A stretch of DNA of 64,000 bases. It comes from Nitrospira sp. Its GTDB lineage: Bacteria; Nitrospirota; Nitrospiria; Nitrospirales; Nitrospiraceae. Both the position numbers and the translations under genes were made by a program. Positions 1-9,800 of the stretch are shown here, in pieces. A model generated the notes under the pieces. It made no database searches. It was given only the letters and a program-made list of their open reading frames with translations, and had not been told where the DNA came from. Each line of letters begins with the position of its first letter. Position 1 is the stretch's first letter. The DNA is taken from positions 1,404,179 to 1,468,178 of the forward strand of contig CP126121.1 in assembly GCA_030123625.1 (NCBI GenBank). The letters are read 5' to 3'.

Positions 1-237
1 ATCGCCGTCGAAGGTGATCACCTGTTTATTGGGTTTTGCGAGCGCGACACCGAGTGCAATCGCCGCGGCATTCCCCATGGAACCGATCATGTAGAAATGG
101 GTGGACCGATCCGCGATCTTGTGAGCCTCGCGCGAGGGAAACCCGTTGCAGATAATGACGGGTTGATCGGTCAGTAGTTCCAACAAAGCCGCCATCGCCT
201 GCGCTCGGCTGATCAATGTGCCTTGTTCAGGTCTCAC
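1..237 (-). CDS. Phosphono-/sulfopyruvate decarboxylase beta-like (TPP-binding) subunit, 3' end outside window
   Basis: Seventy-nine codons are visible and the gene runs off the left edge. The protein contains the GSMGNAAAIALGVALA stretch and ends at the edge with FDGD, the start of the TPP/Mg-binding GDG motif. This matches the C-terminal half of phosphonopyruvate decarboxylase or the separate ComE-type subunit of sulfopyruvate decarboxylase. I chose the GTG at 237-235 because its exact duplicate at 310-308 overlaps the stop of the alpha gene as GTGA, the usual coupling arrangement. A 73-bp duplication now separates the two genes, so this start is no longer coupled to the alpha stop. Substrate is not decidable from sequence; phosphonopyruvate is plausible because a PEP mutase-like gene lies 1 kb away. 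Confidence 0.75.
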   Translation of the reverse strand, partial: MRPEQGTLISRAQAMAALLELLTDQPVIICNGFPSREAHKIADRSTHFYMIGSMGNAAAIALGVALAKPNKQVITFDGD

Positions 238-319
238 GGATGCAACTTGCAAAGTCCGCAGCCGTCACGCCGCCCCAGCCGATGATCAATGTGCCTTGTT
301 CAGGTCTCACGGATGCAAC
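210..319. repeat. 37-bp direct repeat pair at the alpha/beta junction
   Basis: Positions 210-246 and 283-319 are identical over 37 bases and are separated by a 36-base unique spacer, so the period is 73 bp. Each copy carries the GTGA stop/start overlap of the decarboxylase subunits. The upstream copy opens a beta frame that closes after about 24 codons; the downstream copy leads into the real beta gene. It reads as a local duplication or an assembly artefact. Confidence 0.85.
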
Positions 320-804
320 CCTTTCACCACGCCCTTGGTGATGAGCAACGCGACCGGAATCTGTTGCTGCATGAATGTCTGAGCCACCCACCTGAAATCT
401 TCGATGGCTGTTTTTTCAGTCAAGGTACGATGCGGAATTTTGACGGTATCGAGCAATTGCGGCATCACTTCCCCCATCACCAAATGTTCGGGAGCATCCT
501 TTCCTCCTTGACCCCGCCATGAAACAATCAATATGCAGGGTTGCTTATAGATCACATTAAGGGAAATGAGCGTATTGAGTGAGGTGCCGAGTCCTGAATT
601 CTGCATTAATACGGCGGGCGTTTTTCCCGCCATATACGCCCCCGCAGCCATGCCCACCGCTTCATCCTCCCGAACCGCAGGGGTGTAGAGTCGACGGTTC
701 ATGAGTTCCGCAATGATCCCGCCCAGAATCGAATCCGGCACGCCGGTGAAAAAATTGACCCCCATATCCTGCATGGCCTGCACGAACACGTCGCTTTCAA
801 TCAC
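307..804 (-). CDS. Phosphono-/sulfopyruvate decarboxylase alpha-like subunit
   Basis: A 165-residue protein matching the N-terminal (PYR) half of TPP-dependent decarboxylases. It has FFTGVPDS near the N-terminus, the REDEAVGMAAGAYMAG helix with the Glu that activates TPP, and the QNSGLGTSLNTLISL stretch, as in ComD and the first half of phosphonopyruvate decarboxylase. The length fits a ComD-type separate subunit rather than a broken long enzyme. The start is GTG at 804, preceded by AAGGGA about 7 bases upstream. The stop overlaps a GTG beta start within a 37-bp repeat. Activity needs the beta subunit, whose 5' region has been rearranged. Expected reaction: decarboxylation of phosphonopyruvate or sulfopyruvate to the aldehyde. 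Confidence 0.8.
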   Translation of the reverse strand: MIESDVFVQAMQDMGVNFFTGVPDSILGGIIAELMNRRLYTPAVREDEAVGMAAGAYMAGKTPAVLMQNSGLGTSLNTLISLNVIYKQPCILIVSWRGQGGKDAPEHLVMGEVMPQLLDTVKIPHRTLTEKTAIEDFRWVAQTFMQQQIPVALLITKGVVKGLHP

Positions 805-961
805 TGAAAATTCCCTTGGAATATTGACACACGTCCACGCAAAATCGGCGCATTATAAAATATGCCCTGCAGGGTTCTCAAGAAAGATCCGCGGTTGAGT
901 TGACTCCACTCGCATGTTAGCGTGAGTTCCAATACGGCTATCGCCCGATCTGCATACAGAG

Positions 962-1489
962 ATGAAAAATCCCATTCAATCAGCATCCCATCCTTGGCTG
1001 TTGGTCCTGATGCTCGCAATCATGATCAGTGCCGACTCGGTATGGGCTGTGCCCATGACGAATGATCCGAAGGGATTTCACGATATTCCCTGGGGAACCT
1101 CCTTATCTTCGCGTCAGGACATGGAACCAATACAGGCAGATCCGCATATCGCCGAATATCTCCGCAAGACAGAGCCAGCATCATTTGCGGGAACCCAGAT
1201 GATCAGCATCCTCTATGTCTCGGTGGACGACCAATTCGCGCGTGTCAGCATTCGGTATCGAGGAGACCACGTGCATCGCCAGGTGCTAGGATTCTTGGAA
1301 AGCCGCTTCGGTCGGCTGGAACACATTCCCGGGCAAATGGCGCGAGGACTCACCCAGCAATACACCTGGCGTGGGTCCGACACCGAAATCAATTTGACAT
1401 ATCAGGCCGGTACAGAGCGTGGCTATATCTTCATCGATAGTCGCACGCTCGCCCCACGATTCAATGACGACATTACCGATTCCCCATAA
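962..1489 (+). CDS. Secreted protein of unknown function
   Basis: A 175-residue protein starting with a typical signal peptide: KNPIQS, a hydrophobic core around residues 13-27, and a probable cleavage after VWA at about residue 29. The mature part opens with a FHDIPWGTS segment, a WGxS-type motif often seen at the start of small periplasmic domains that measure or bind something unknown. No catalytic motif is visible. It lies alone between the divergent decarboxylase genes and the PEP mutase-like gene. Its promoter must lie in 805-961. Confidence 0.7.
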   Translation: MKNPIQSASHPWLLVLMLAIMISADSVWAVPMTNDPKGFHDIPWGTSLSSRQDMEPIQADPHIAEYLRKTEPASFAGTQMISILYVSVDDQFARVSIRYRGDHVHRQVLGFLESRFGRLEHIPGQMARGLTQQYTWRGSDTEINLTYQAGTERGYIFIDSRTLAPRFNDDITDSP

Positions 1490-1738
1490 AATGGTTGGAT
1501 GGAACGTTTCCCGGAGGCCAGCTTTGCTGAAGTACTTTCGTTAAAATCCGGAAGCTGGTCGCTTACGGATTTATGAACGGAGTAGATGACTGCCCCCTGT
1601 GCGGCACAGTCCTGATCACTCGATACGAGTGCGATATTTGACGGGAAGTTTGGCCCACGGCATTTTAACTCTCTATCACCTGAATTCACAAAATTTTTCA
1701 TTGACAACCGCCGCACGCTTTCGCATCATGTTGGCCCT

Positions 1739-3418
1739 ATGACTAACGCCGCAAAACTCCGAGCCGCATTGAAAAGGCCCGGTGCTTTGAAGATAGTCGG
1801 CGCTCACGATGCGCTCAGCGCCCGTCTCATCGAACGCGCCGGTTTCGACGGTGTCTGGGCGAGCGGCTTCGCCATTTCAGCCTCTCTGAAATGTATCCCC
1901 GACGCCAGTTTTATCACCTCCAGCGAGCAACTCGACATTGAACGGAATATCGTTGAGGCCGTGAACATTCCAGTGATCGCTGATTGCGACACCGGATATG
2001 GCAACGCGCTGAATGTCATGCGGACTGTCACCGACCGTGAGCGGGCCGGTGTGGCGGCTATTTGCATCGAAGATAACGTCTATCCAAAACGCTGCAGCTT
2101 CTACGCGGGCGTTCGTCGAGAATTGATTCCCATTGAAGAACACTGCGGCAAGATTCGAGCGGCGAAAGCCGCTCAGGTTTCCCCAGAATTCATGATCATT
2201 GCTAGAACCGAGGCCCTTATCGCCGGGTGGGGTCAGGAAGAAGCACTGAAACGGGCTGAAGCCTATGCGGACGCTGGCGCCGACGCAATTCTGATCCATT
2301 CGAAATCAAAGAGGTTCGACGAACTGAAGGCCGTGTATAAATTGTGGTCCGGGCGCGTCCCGTTAGTCGTAGTTCCCACGATTTTCGACCAGACGACTGC
2401 GACGGAAATGGAAGAAGCTGGGGCAAAGATCATAATCTATGCCAACCAACCGGTACGGGCGGCTATTCGTGCCATGACGGACACGCTGGGCCTCATCAAG
2501 AAAGACACGCGTCCCGGAGCGGCAAACGACCGAATCGTCACGCTACCCGAAGTCTATGACATTGTCGGTGTCCCGAAAATGGAGCAAGACGAGAAACAGT
2601 TCCTTCCGGTGGGTAGTGAACGAATCACCGCGATTATCGCCGCCGCCGGATTCGAAAAACAGCTTTTGCCGTTGATTGAGGATAAGCCGAAGTGCCTGCT
2701 CGACATTAAAGGGAAAACGATTCTCGATCGCCAGATCAGCGCACTCAACGAATGTGACATCAAAGAAATTGCGTTGGTCCGTGGGTATAAAAAAGAAGCG
2801 ATCTCGCTTCCCAATATCCGCTACTACGACAACGATCGTTACGAGGAAACCGGCGAGCTCGTTTCGCTCTTCTGTGCCGAAAATGAGTTAAAAGGGCGGA
2901 CCATCATTTTGTACGGCGATATCATTTTTGAGACCGCGATTCTTGAAAAGTTGCTCAAAAGTCCCGCCGACATTGCTCTGGTTGTCGACCTAGCCTGGTT
3001 TGATCAGGAACAACTGAATGCCCAGCCGACCCATCTTAATCCGGATCTTGTCTCACTGGCCGCTCCTCCCGGCAAAAGCTATTTGTCCCGATTTGTAATG
3101 CCGGAGGGTGAGCACCAAGTGGTTAAGATCGGTCAGCATCTTCCCCGTGAACTGGCGCATGGTGAATTCATCGGCATGGCCATGTTCTCCGAGAAAGGCA
3201 CTCAGGCCCTTTGCGAGTACTACCATAAGGCCTACAAACAGCATCAATCCTCCCCGTTCCATGAGTCTGCAAGCCTGGCCAAGGCTTCTTTCACCGACAT
3301 GCTGCAGGAACTGATCGACCAGGGCTACCACATCCAAGCTGTACCGATTTTCAAGGGATGGATGGAAGTCGATTCCTTCGAAGAGTATCAAAAAGCCTGG
3401 GCAAAGATTCGACAGTAA
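1739..3418 (+). CDS. PEP mutase-like domain fused to nucleotidyltransferase
   Basis: A 559-residue two-domain protein. Residues about 1-280 are a PEP mutase/isocitrate-lyase superfamily barrel, with the metal site DCDTGYGN, RTEALIAGWG and the HSK...VPLVVVPT...YANQPVRAA series that follows eukaryotic and bacterial PEP mutases closely. Residues about 296-559 are a nucleotidyltransferase with the AAAG...PK.LL signature. Such fusions activate a phosphonate head group with a nucleotide. The mutase gating loop is odd: the family signature EDKxxxxxNS is here E111-D-N113...K117-R-C119-S120, so the Lys of EDK is Asn and the Asn of NS is Cys, as in the KRC/KKC of C-C lyases. P-C bond formation is therefore likely from overall similarity but not certain. 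A cytidylyl or similar transfer is inferred. Confidence 0.8.
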   Translation: MTNAAKLRAALKRPGALKIVGAHDALSARLIERAGFDGVWASGFAISASLKCIPDASFITSSEQLDIERNIVEAVNIPVIADCDTGYGNALNVMRTVTDRERAGVAAICIEDNVYPKRCSFYAGVRRELIPIEEHCGKIRAAKAAQVSPEFMIIARTEALIAGWGQEEALKRAEAYADAGADAILIHSKSKRFDELKAVYKLWSGRVPLVVVPTIFDQTTATEMEEAGAKIIIYANQPVRAAIRAMTDTLGLIKKDTRPGAANDRIVTLPEVYDIVGVPKMEQDEKQFLPVGSERITAIIAAAGFEKQLLPLIEDKPKCLLDIKGKTILDRQISALNECDIKEIALVRGYKKEAISLPNIRYYDNDRYEETGELVSLFCAENELKGRTIILYGDIIFETAILEKLLKSPADIALVVDLAWFDQEQLNAQPTHLNPDLVSLAAPPGKSYLSRFVMPEGEHQVVKIGQHLPRELAHGEFIGMAMFSEKGTQALCEYYHKAYKQHQSSPFHESASLAKASFTDMLQELIDQGYHIQAVPIFKGWMEVDSFEEYQKAWAKIRQ

Positions 3419-3545
3419 TTTTCTTCATCGTACGGTAGCTGATTTCCTCGCCACCAGGAATATTTTTATATAGGCGCGCAGCATATCGCATCTCATCGCT
3501 GAGATGCATTGCCGAATTGATTAGGAAAATATTCCAAACGAAGCT

Positions 3546-3953
3546 ATGATGACACAACTGACGATGAGTGGCCGAAAATCCTATGTGCCTTTAGACAGTC
3601 GTTATGCGGAACGTGTAGCCGTTACGTGTCGAGTCCGCTATGTTGGTGAAGTTCCGACACAGCCTCACCAAGGCGAAGGACTCACAAAAAACATCTCCGT
3701 TTCCGGTTGCCACATCATCAGCGACCGTCCGGTGACACGTGGAACATTATTGACCCTTACCATTATGCTTCCCGACGGACTACCTCAACTTGTCTTGAAA
3801 TCGGCGCATGTTGTGTGGGTGTCGGGTTGTCAGTTTTCCATTCGATTTATGGATCTGAACCGAGACCATCGAAAACGACTGCAATCTTTCATTTGGAAAA
3901 GTATCTCTCACCACACCGTGAGTGATCACCGAACTCGATTCCGGCTTATGTAG
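3546..3953 (+). CDS. PilZ-domain protein
   Basis: A 135-residue single-domain protein. The c-di-GMP site is recognisable: RYAER (RxxxR) at about residue 19 and NISVSG (N/DxSxxG) at about residue 49, followed by the beta strands of a PilZ barrel. It probably binds c-di-GMP and acts on an unknown partner. A second PilZ gene follows at 4290 but 336 bp away, so they are not clearly one operon. Two adjacent ATG codons at 3546 and 3549 could both serve as start. Confidence 0.85.
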   Translation: MMTQLTMSGRKSYVPLDSRYAERVAVTCRVRYVGEVPTQPHQGEGLTKNISVSGCHIISDRPVTRGTLLTLTIMLPDGLPQLVLKSAHVVWVSGCQFSIRFMDLNRDHRKRLQSFIWKSISHHTVSDHRTRFRLM

Positions 3954-4289
3954 GTCCAGTCCTCAATTCTTCCTCTACCGCCGCGATGTTCTCATGAAGG
4001 AGCTTAAATGCTCATCGCCTATTGCGTTCTGAGTTAGGTGTCCTCTTCCACAGCTGCATAACATATCCACTTCTCCGCCCCTCTTCTGGATTGAGCGCTA
4101 CCCCTCATCTAGTGGGAAGGCAAGGGAGACGCTCAGCGATAGCCTTCATCCATACAAAATTCCAAATGAAATGCTTTTGTAGACTGGCGCGCAGCAAAGC
4201 AGGAAAAGCTATTTGGGTTCGAGGGCGTGGTCGGTAAGAGCTGAGAAGATCAATCGATAGAAAACAGGCTACAACCAGGAGGTGTACCG
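3954..4289. other. Spacer between the two PilZ genes
   Basis: No convincing gene. A 9-codon frame at about 4008 (MLIAYCVLS) is preceded by AAGGAG and could be a leader peptide, but nothing else supports it. The last bases before 4290 carry a strong AGGAGGT ribosome-binding site for the next gene. Confidence 0.4.
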
Positions 4290-4673
4290 ATGAAACAGGT
4301 AAAGCCCTTGAGACGGCCAGAAATTCCTTCCTCATCTCATTCGATTGAGCGCCGCAGGATGAGAAGAGCTCGTGCTTCCTTCGGCATTATGTATTCAGGA
4401 GTCAATGGGGATGACGTTATCATTGGAGATGGGAGCGCTGTCGATCTATCCGAAGGTGGATTGGGCATTCGTGGAAATTGTCCTGTGAAGGTCGGCATGG
4501 AGTTGACCTTATTTTTATATTTCCTGGATGAAGAGGAACCCCTGTTCGTTTCGGAAGCAATGGTCGCCTGGGCGTCGGAATCTCTGTTCGGCGTGGAGGT
4601 GAAGGAAGTAAGCCTCCATGATGGCGATCGGATGTTGTCGTTTCTCCACGACCTAGCGGTGGGCCAAGCCTAG
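4290..4673 (+). CDS. PilZ-domain protein
   Basis: A 127-residue protein with the PilZ signature: the arginine-rich ERRRMRRARA segment at about residue 19 and DLSEGG (DxSxxG) at about residue 51, followed by a barrel ending near residue 120. The start is set by AGGAGGT about 8 bases before the ATG. Likely a c-di-GMP receptor. It differs from the upstream PilZ protein in the N-terminal extension and in an acidic DEEEP loop. Confidence 0.85.
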   Translation: MKQVKPLRRPEIPSSSHSIERRRMRRARASFGIMYSGVNGDDVIIGDGSAVDLSEGGLGIRGNCPVKVGMELTLFLYFLDEEEPLFVSEAMVAWASESLFGVEVKEVSLHDGDRMLSFLHDLAVGQA

Positions 4674-4835
4674 TCGGTTTGATGGCCGTACAATCGCAGC
4701 TGACCAGGGGTGGAACTTATTAGCTATTGAGAATCATGTCGTCCAGACACCACACATGCTCCGCTTGTTTACCTCCATACCTGTAACTCCAATGATCAAT
4801 TTCACCTTGTCTTCCATATAAGCGTTATGCTAATT

Positions 4836-4863
4836 CATGGTGAGTAAGTGGTTACTCACCATG
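4836..4863. promoter_or_regulatory. Perfect 28-bp inverted repeat, probable TetR operator
   Basis: Two perfect 12-base arms (CATGGTGAGTAA and TTACTCACCATG) flank a GTGG centre. The second arm contains the likely ATG of the TetR-family gene, so repressor bound here would cover its own translation start region and any promoter just upstream. TATAAG and TATGCT hexamers at 4817 and 4826 are possible -10 boxes. Confidence 0.8.
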
Positions 4864-5505
4864 AACAGAGCGAGAGCATCCATTCGTCAGCGGCATCAAT
4901 CCTCGCGAACCTCATGTCATGAGCGACAGGCCAGCCTCATCAGCGCTGCGTCATCGTTGTTTGCCGCAAACGGCTTTACTGGAACGACCACTAAACAAAT
5001 CGCCAAGGCTGCCGGTGTCAGTGAAGCACTGCTCTTCAAACACTTTCCGACCAAGCACGCACTGTACACTGCAATTCTGGCGGAAAAGGCGCAATACTCC
5101 GAATTGCAAGAAGCCGTCGAAGAAGCAACCAAGAATCGAGATGATGAACGGCTCTTTACGTTGCTCGCCAGCTATCGGATCAGAAAGGGCACAGATCCGA
5201 CGATGCTTCGCCTACTCCTTTTCAGTGCCTTGGAAAGACATGAGTTGTCCGACATGTTTTTTCAGCAGCAATATCGGGTCTTTCATGATCTTCTCGCCGG
5301 CTACATTCGGCGACGCATCAAAGACGGCGCGTTCCGTCCGGTCGATCCAGTGCTTGCCGCCAAAGCTTTCTTCGGTGTCATCCTCCACCATCGGCTACTG
5401 CACGATATCTTCGGGTTACCCATGCACCTGTCCCATGAGGCATCGGTGATTGAATATGTTTCTCTTTTCCTCGGCGGCCTCGTCCGGCAGTCGCCGGGCT
5501 CATAG
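4861..5505 (+). CDS. TetR-family regulator of the downstream efflux genes
   Basis: About 214 residues. The N-terminal TetR helix-turn-helix is clear: SLFAANGFTGTTTKQIAKAA, then GVSEALLFKHFPTKHALY. The remaining helices form the ligand-binding and dimer domain. I prefer the ATG at 4861 to the one at 4837, because the earlier one lies in the left arm of the operator and the added residues look non-conserved. It is followed 15 bp later by the adaptor gene and then the RND pump, so it most likely represses this operon and itself in response to a pump substrate. Confidence 0.85.
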   Translation: MNRARASIRQRHQSSRTSCHERQASLISAASSLFAANGFTGTTTKQIAKAAGVSEALLFKHFPTKHALYTAILAEKAQYSELQEAVEEATKNRDDERLFTLLASYRIRKGTDPTMLRLLLFSALERHELSDMFFQQQYRVFHDLLAGYIRRRIKDGAFRPVDPVLAAKAFFGVILHHRLLHDIFGLPMHLSHEASVIEYVSLFLGGLVRQSPGS

Positions 5506-5520
5506 CTGGGGCGTATCGCC

Positions 5521-6696
5521 ATGAGTCGACTCGTCCGACGTCCATTTCTAGCCCTTGGGATCTTGATCTTTTTTGTCATCACGGTTCTTGTAGTCTTTCG
5601 TCTGAGCACGGGAGCCAAAGCCGACACGAAGAAGGCACGACTCATTACGGTTGGCGTTGTGTCCCCGCTACAGCAGGATCTCGATATTCGCCTGAACTAC
5701 ACAGCGGACATCTCACCCAATCAAGTCGTCAATATCTTCTCGCGTGTCGACGGATACATCGCAAAACTGCATGTCGATAAGGGTGATTTTGTCAGGGCGA
5801 ACCAATTACTCTTAGAAATCGATCATACCGACTATCAACATGCCGTCAATCAGGCAAAAGCCAATCTTTTATCCGCCAAGGCAAAGGTCTCACAGCAGGA
5901 TGCGGTAGTTCGCAATGCCAAGCTGACGTTCGATCGCATGCAATCCCTCATCACAGATCAATTTGTCTCACAGCAGGATCTGGATAATGCGCAGGTCAAC
6001 TTGGAGGCTGCCGGGGCAGCACACGAATCCCTACAAGCACAGGTCAACCAAATGGAGGTTGCTCTGGCCCAGGCGGAGACCAACCTCGCCTATTCTTACA
6101 TCCGAGCCCCATTTCCCGGTTATATCGCAGAGCGAAATTTAGATACCGGGTCCTATGTGACCAGCGCAACCGCAAGCACCTCGACAATGTCACGGGGCAT
6201 CATGAGCCTGCACGACATCAATACGGTCCGTGTGCTGATAGAAGTCGTCGAGCGAGACATTCCGTTGGTGAAGATCGGCCAAAAGGCTGAGCTCCGTGCC
6301 GAAGCCTACCCAGACCAAGTGTTCGAAGGAACCGTCACGCGTATCGTCCAGAGCTTGAATCGCGCGACACGTACCATGACGGTGGAAATCGACTTGCCCA
6401 ATAAAGATCGACGATTAAAAGGCGGGATGTTTGCCCGAGTCGAAGTCACAGTGGGAACCCACCATCAAGCGTTGCAGATTCCCATCGATGCCGTCAGTCG
6501 ACTAGAAGATACGCAATATATCTATGTCGTCCGAGAGGGGAACGCTCAGCGAGTGGATGTCGAGATCGGGGCCCGTAACAACAACCTCGTCGAAATCCTC
6601 AAGGGCTTAAGCGGAGATGAGCAGGTCGTCGTCTCCGGCAAAGATCTTGTGCAGAATGGGATGCCCGTACAAACCCAACCGCTTCCGGAATCATGA
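5521..6696 (+). CDS. RND efflux membrane-fusion (adaptor) protein, HlyD/AcrA type
   Basis: A 391-residue adaptor. An N-terminal membrane anchor at residues about 9-27 has no lipobox. The first half of the biotinyl-lipoyl domain is VDGYIAKLHVDKGDFV, followed by a long coiled-coil hairpin (about 95-190) and the returning lipoyl half YIRAPFPGYIAERNLDTGSY. Beta-barrel and membrane-proximal domains complete the protein. It links the inner-membrane RND pump encoded next to an outer-membrane channel. No channel gene lies in this operon, so it probably borrows one. Confidence 0.9.
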   Translation: MSRLVRRPFLALGILIFFVITVLVVFRLSTGAKADTKKARLITVGVVSPLQQDLDIRLNYTADISPNQVVNIFSRVDGYIAKLHVDKGDFVRANQLLLEIDHTDYQHAVNQAKANLLSAKAKVSQQDAVVRNAKLTFDRMQSLITDQFVSQQDLDNAQVNLEAAGAAHESLQAQVNQMEVALAQAETNLAYSYIRAPFPGYIAERNLDTGSYVTSATASTSTMSRGIMSLHDINTVRVLIEVVERDIPLVKIGQKAELRAEAYPDQVFEGTVTRIVQSLNRATRTMTVEIDLPNKDRRLKGGMFARVEVTVGTHHQALQIPIDAVSRLEDTQYIYVVREGNAQRVDVEIGARNNNLVEILKGLSGDEQVVVSGKDLVQNGMPVQTQPLPES

Positions 6697-6780
6697 GTGC
6701 TGAGCTCTAAGTCGAGCTATGGGAAAATCGTAACGTGATCGATGCCGCCGGTCTTTAGATGATCCTCCGCTCAGTACTCA
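6694..6780. repeat. Intergenic word-repeat inverted element (locus 1)
   Basis: TGAGTGCTGAGC at 6694-6705, overlapping the adaptor stop codon, pairs with GCTCAGTACTCA at 6769-6780 with one mismatch. More degenerate copies of the same words extend to about 6795. The exact word TGAGTGCTGAG recurs in the ispA-hpnA spacer. The element sits between two genes of one operon and could form an RNA hairpin. Confidence 0.7.
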
Positions 6781-6805
6781 CCACTCACGGCTCGGCACTA
6801 CTTTT

Positions 6806-9800
6806 ATGTGGCTGACTTTACTCGCCTTGCGCAATCGCATCGGCATTCTGATGCTATCGCTCGCGATGGTGGTATTGGGGCTGACATCTCTCCAGCGCTT
6901 GCCGGTTGATCTCTTCCCGCACATCCAGGTTCCTGTCGCCTTCGTTGGTGTCATTTACAAAGGAGCGCCCCCTCTCGACATCGAGCAGAGCGTCGTATAT
7001 CCGATCGAAAAAGCCGTCAGTTCCGCTTCCAATGTCGAACATGTCGAATCATTCAGTAAACAAGGCCTCGGAGCCGTACAAATCTGGTTCAACTGGGGGG
7101 CCGACATTAATGTCGGCCAAATGGAGGTGATGCAGCGCATCACGCAGATTTTGAATAGCCTCCCACCAGGCATTCTGCAGCCCTTTATCGTCAAGTTCGA
7201 CGTCTCCAACATACCCGTTTCGATCGTTTCGGTATCGAGCGATAAGTTGGACGAGCGGGCGCTTTATGATCTCGCTTACAACACGATTGCTCCTCAGATT
7301 GAGCAGATCGCCAATGTTGCGGCGGCCACTGTCGAGGGGGGCAAGATCCGCCAGATCAACATCAGCCTCGATCCGGCACTCCTCAGTGCCCGTGGGCTCT
7401 CTATTCTCGACGTCGTGAAATCCGTCAAAGCCTCCAATTTGATTCTGCCTTCGGGCAATATCAAAGCCGGCAACCTTGACTACAATGTATTTACAAACAA
7501 CCAGTTTCGAGCAGTAGATCCGATCCAAGACGTGATCGTGAAGGTGAATCCGCAAGGCAACCCGGTCCGCGTTCGCGACATAGGGACCGTCACAGACTCT
7601 TCCGATATTCAAACGAACATCGTTCACGCCGATGGAGCCAGGTCAGTGTTCCTTCGCGTGAATAAGCAACCGATCGCCAACACGGTCGAGGTCGTGGACG
7701 CCTTGCGCGCAGCCCTTCCTAAGATGTTTGGCATCCCTGAAGGAGTACAACTCGGCATTTCGTTCGATCAGTCCCTCTATATCCGGCAATCTATCCATAA
7801 TCTGATTGAGCAAGCCCTTCACGGTTCGCTATTGGCCGCAGCCGTGATTCTTATCTTCTTGCGCAATCTCACGAGTACCATGATCATTTCCGTGGCCATT
7901 CCGCTTTCCATGCTCGTGACGTTTATCGTTCTCTACTTTACCGGTCAGACCCTTAACGTCTTCACGCTTGGCGGACTCGCCCTCGGAATTGGACGTCTGG
8001 TTGATGACTCAATCGTGGAGCTGGAGAACATCCAACGCCATCTCAATGCCAATGCCAATCGATGGACCGGCATTCTGGACGCCGCCCGTGAAGTGGCGAT
8101 GCCGATCTTAGCGTCGACGGTCACGACGGTGGTGGTCTTCCTTCCGATGTTCTTCGTCGTCGGCGTCGCGCGTCTGTTGCTGATACCGTTGACTGTCACG
8201 ATCGCAATTGCGCTCTTCACTTCTTTCTTGGTTTCTCGCACGGTGACGCCTGCGCTCTGCTACAAGTTCCTCAAGCCTGAGGAAGAAGTTCGGCGGACAA
8301 TGCCGGACTGGTTTACCAAATTCATGGGGTGGAGCCGTCGCCGCTATGAATCTCTCGATAGAAGTTACGAAGACTCTTTACGGTGGGTCCTGGGACATCG
8401 CCGGATCTTTATCGCCTTGGTGCTGCTGTTCTTTGTCGGATCACTCACGTTGGTTCCGCTGATCGGGACGGAATTTCTGCCGGTTTCCGATGAGAGCCAA
8501 TTTCGCATCGTCCTGCGGGCTCCGGTCGGTCAACGGGTCGAAAAGACCGAACAGCAGGTTTCGGAAGTCGAACGGGTACTCCGAGCCAATATTCCCGCGA
8601 CTGAATTGGAGACGATCGTCTCCAGCACGGGTATCCTGTCGCAAGGTCGCTCGTCGCTCTTCAATCCCAACACAGGGCCCCATACGTCTTCAATTCAAGT
8701 GTACTTGGCCTCACTGGACAAGCGAAACAGAACTCAAGTTGAGATCATGAACGATGTGCGCCCTAAGGTCCTCAAACTGTTTCCGGGCGTCTCGATGTAT
8801 TTCGATCCCGGCGGTCTCGTCAAACGCGTGACGAGCTTCGGCTCTCAAAAGGCCGTTGATGTGGAAATTTATGGCTATGACTTCGACAAAGCCAGAGATG
8901 TCATCGCCCGTGTCAAGGAAATTATGGAACAAACTCCCGGCTTGGCGGATATTGAACCGAGTCGGGAAGAAAACTATCCGGAGATCAACGTCACAGTCGA
9001 TCGGGAGAAGGCGGCTCTGCTCGGCATCAGCGAGACTGACGTGGCCAACGCTGTCCTGTTTTCTCTAAACGGAAACGACCAAACCGATCCGATCATTTAC
9101 ACGGACCCGCAAAGCGGCAATGAATACTTCATCAGCGCCTGGCTCGCGGAGGAGCACCGAACGAATCTCAGCGATGTGGAAAATATTCTCCTCACCACCA
9201 AAGCCGGCGAGCCTGTCTTACTGAAGAACGTGGCGTCCCTCAAGTTAAACGCAGGACCCGTGAAAGTCGACCGGAAATATTTTCAGCGCGTGGTCCACAT
9301 CACGGCCAATCCAACCACCCGACCCCTCGGGGATATCGCCGAAGACCTTGAGTCCGCATTTGCCGCCCTCCAGCTGCCGGCAGGCTTTAGTATTAAATTG
9401 GCAGGGCAAATTCAGCAGCAACGCGAAACGTTCGAAGGATTGCAGTTTGCGATCATCCTGGCGCTCTTGTTGGTCTACATGGTCATGGCCGCGCAATTTA
9501 AGTCGCTCATCGACCCTTTCATCATTATGTTTTCAGTGCCGATGGGCTTTCCCGGTGTCATTTTGATACTGTTTCTGACGGATACGACGCTGTCCACCAC
9601 ATCGATGATGGGCATCATCATGATGTTTGGGATTGTTGTCTCAAACGGAGTCCTGCTGGTCGATTACACCAATGTGCTGCGGCGCAGAGGCGAATCCCTT
9701 CGCCAGGCAGTCGTGACCGCCGCTCGAACTAGACTGCGTCCTATTCTTATGACTTCACTGGCCACGGTCTTTGGTCTTCTTCCCATGGCGATCGGCCTTG

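Noticed and set aside
210..319. Possible two-repeat CRISPR array (37-bp repeats, 36-bp spacer)
   Set aside because: The second repeat is part of the beta-subunit coding sequence and carries its start codon; there are only two copies, no partial palindrome and no cas genes.
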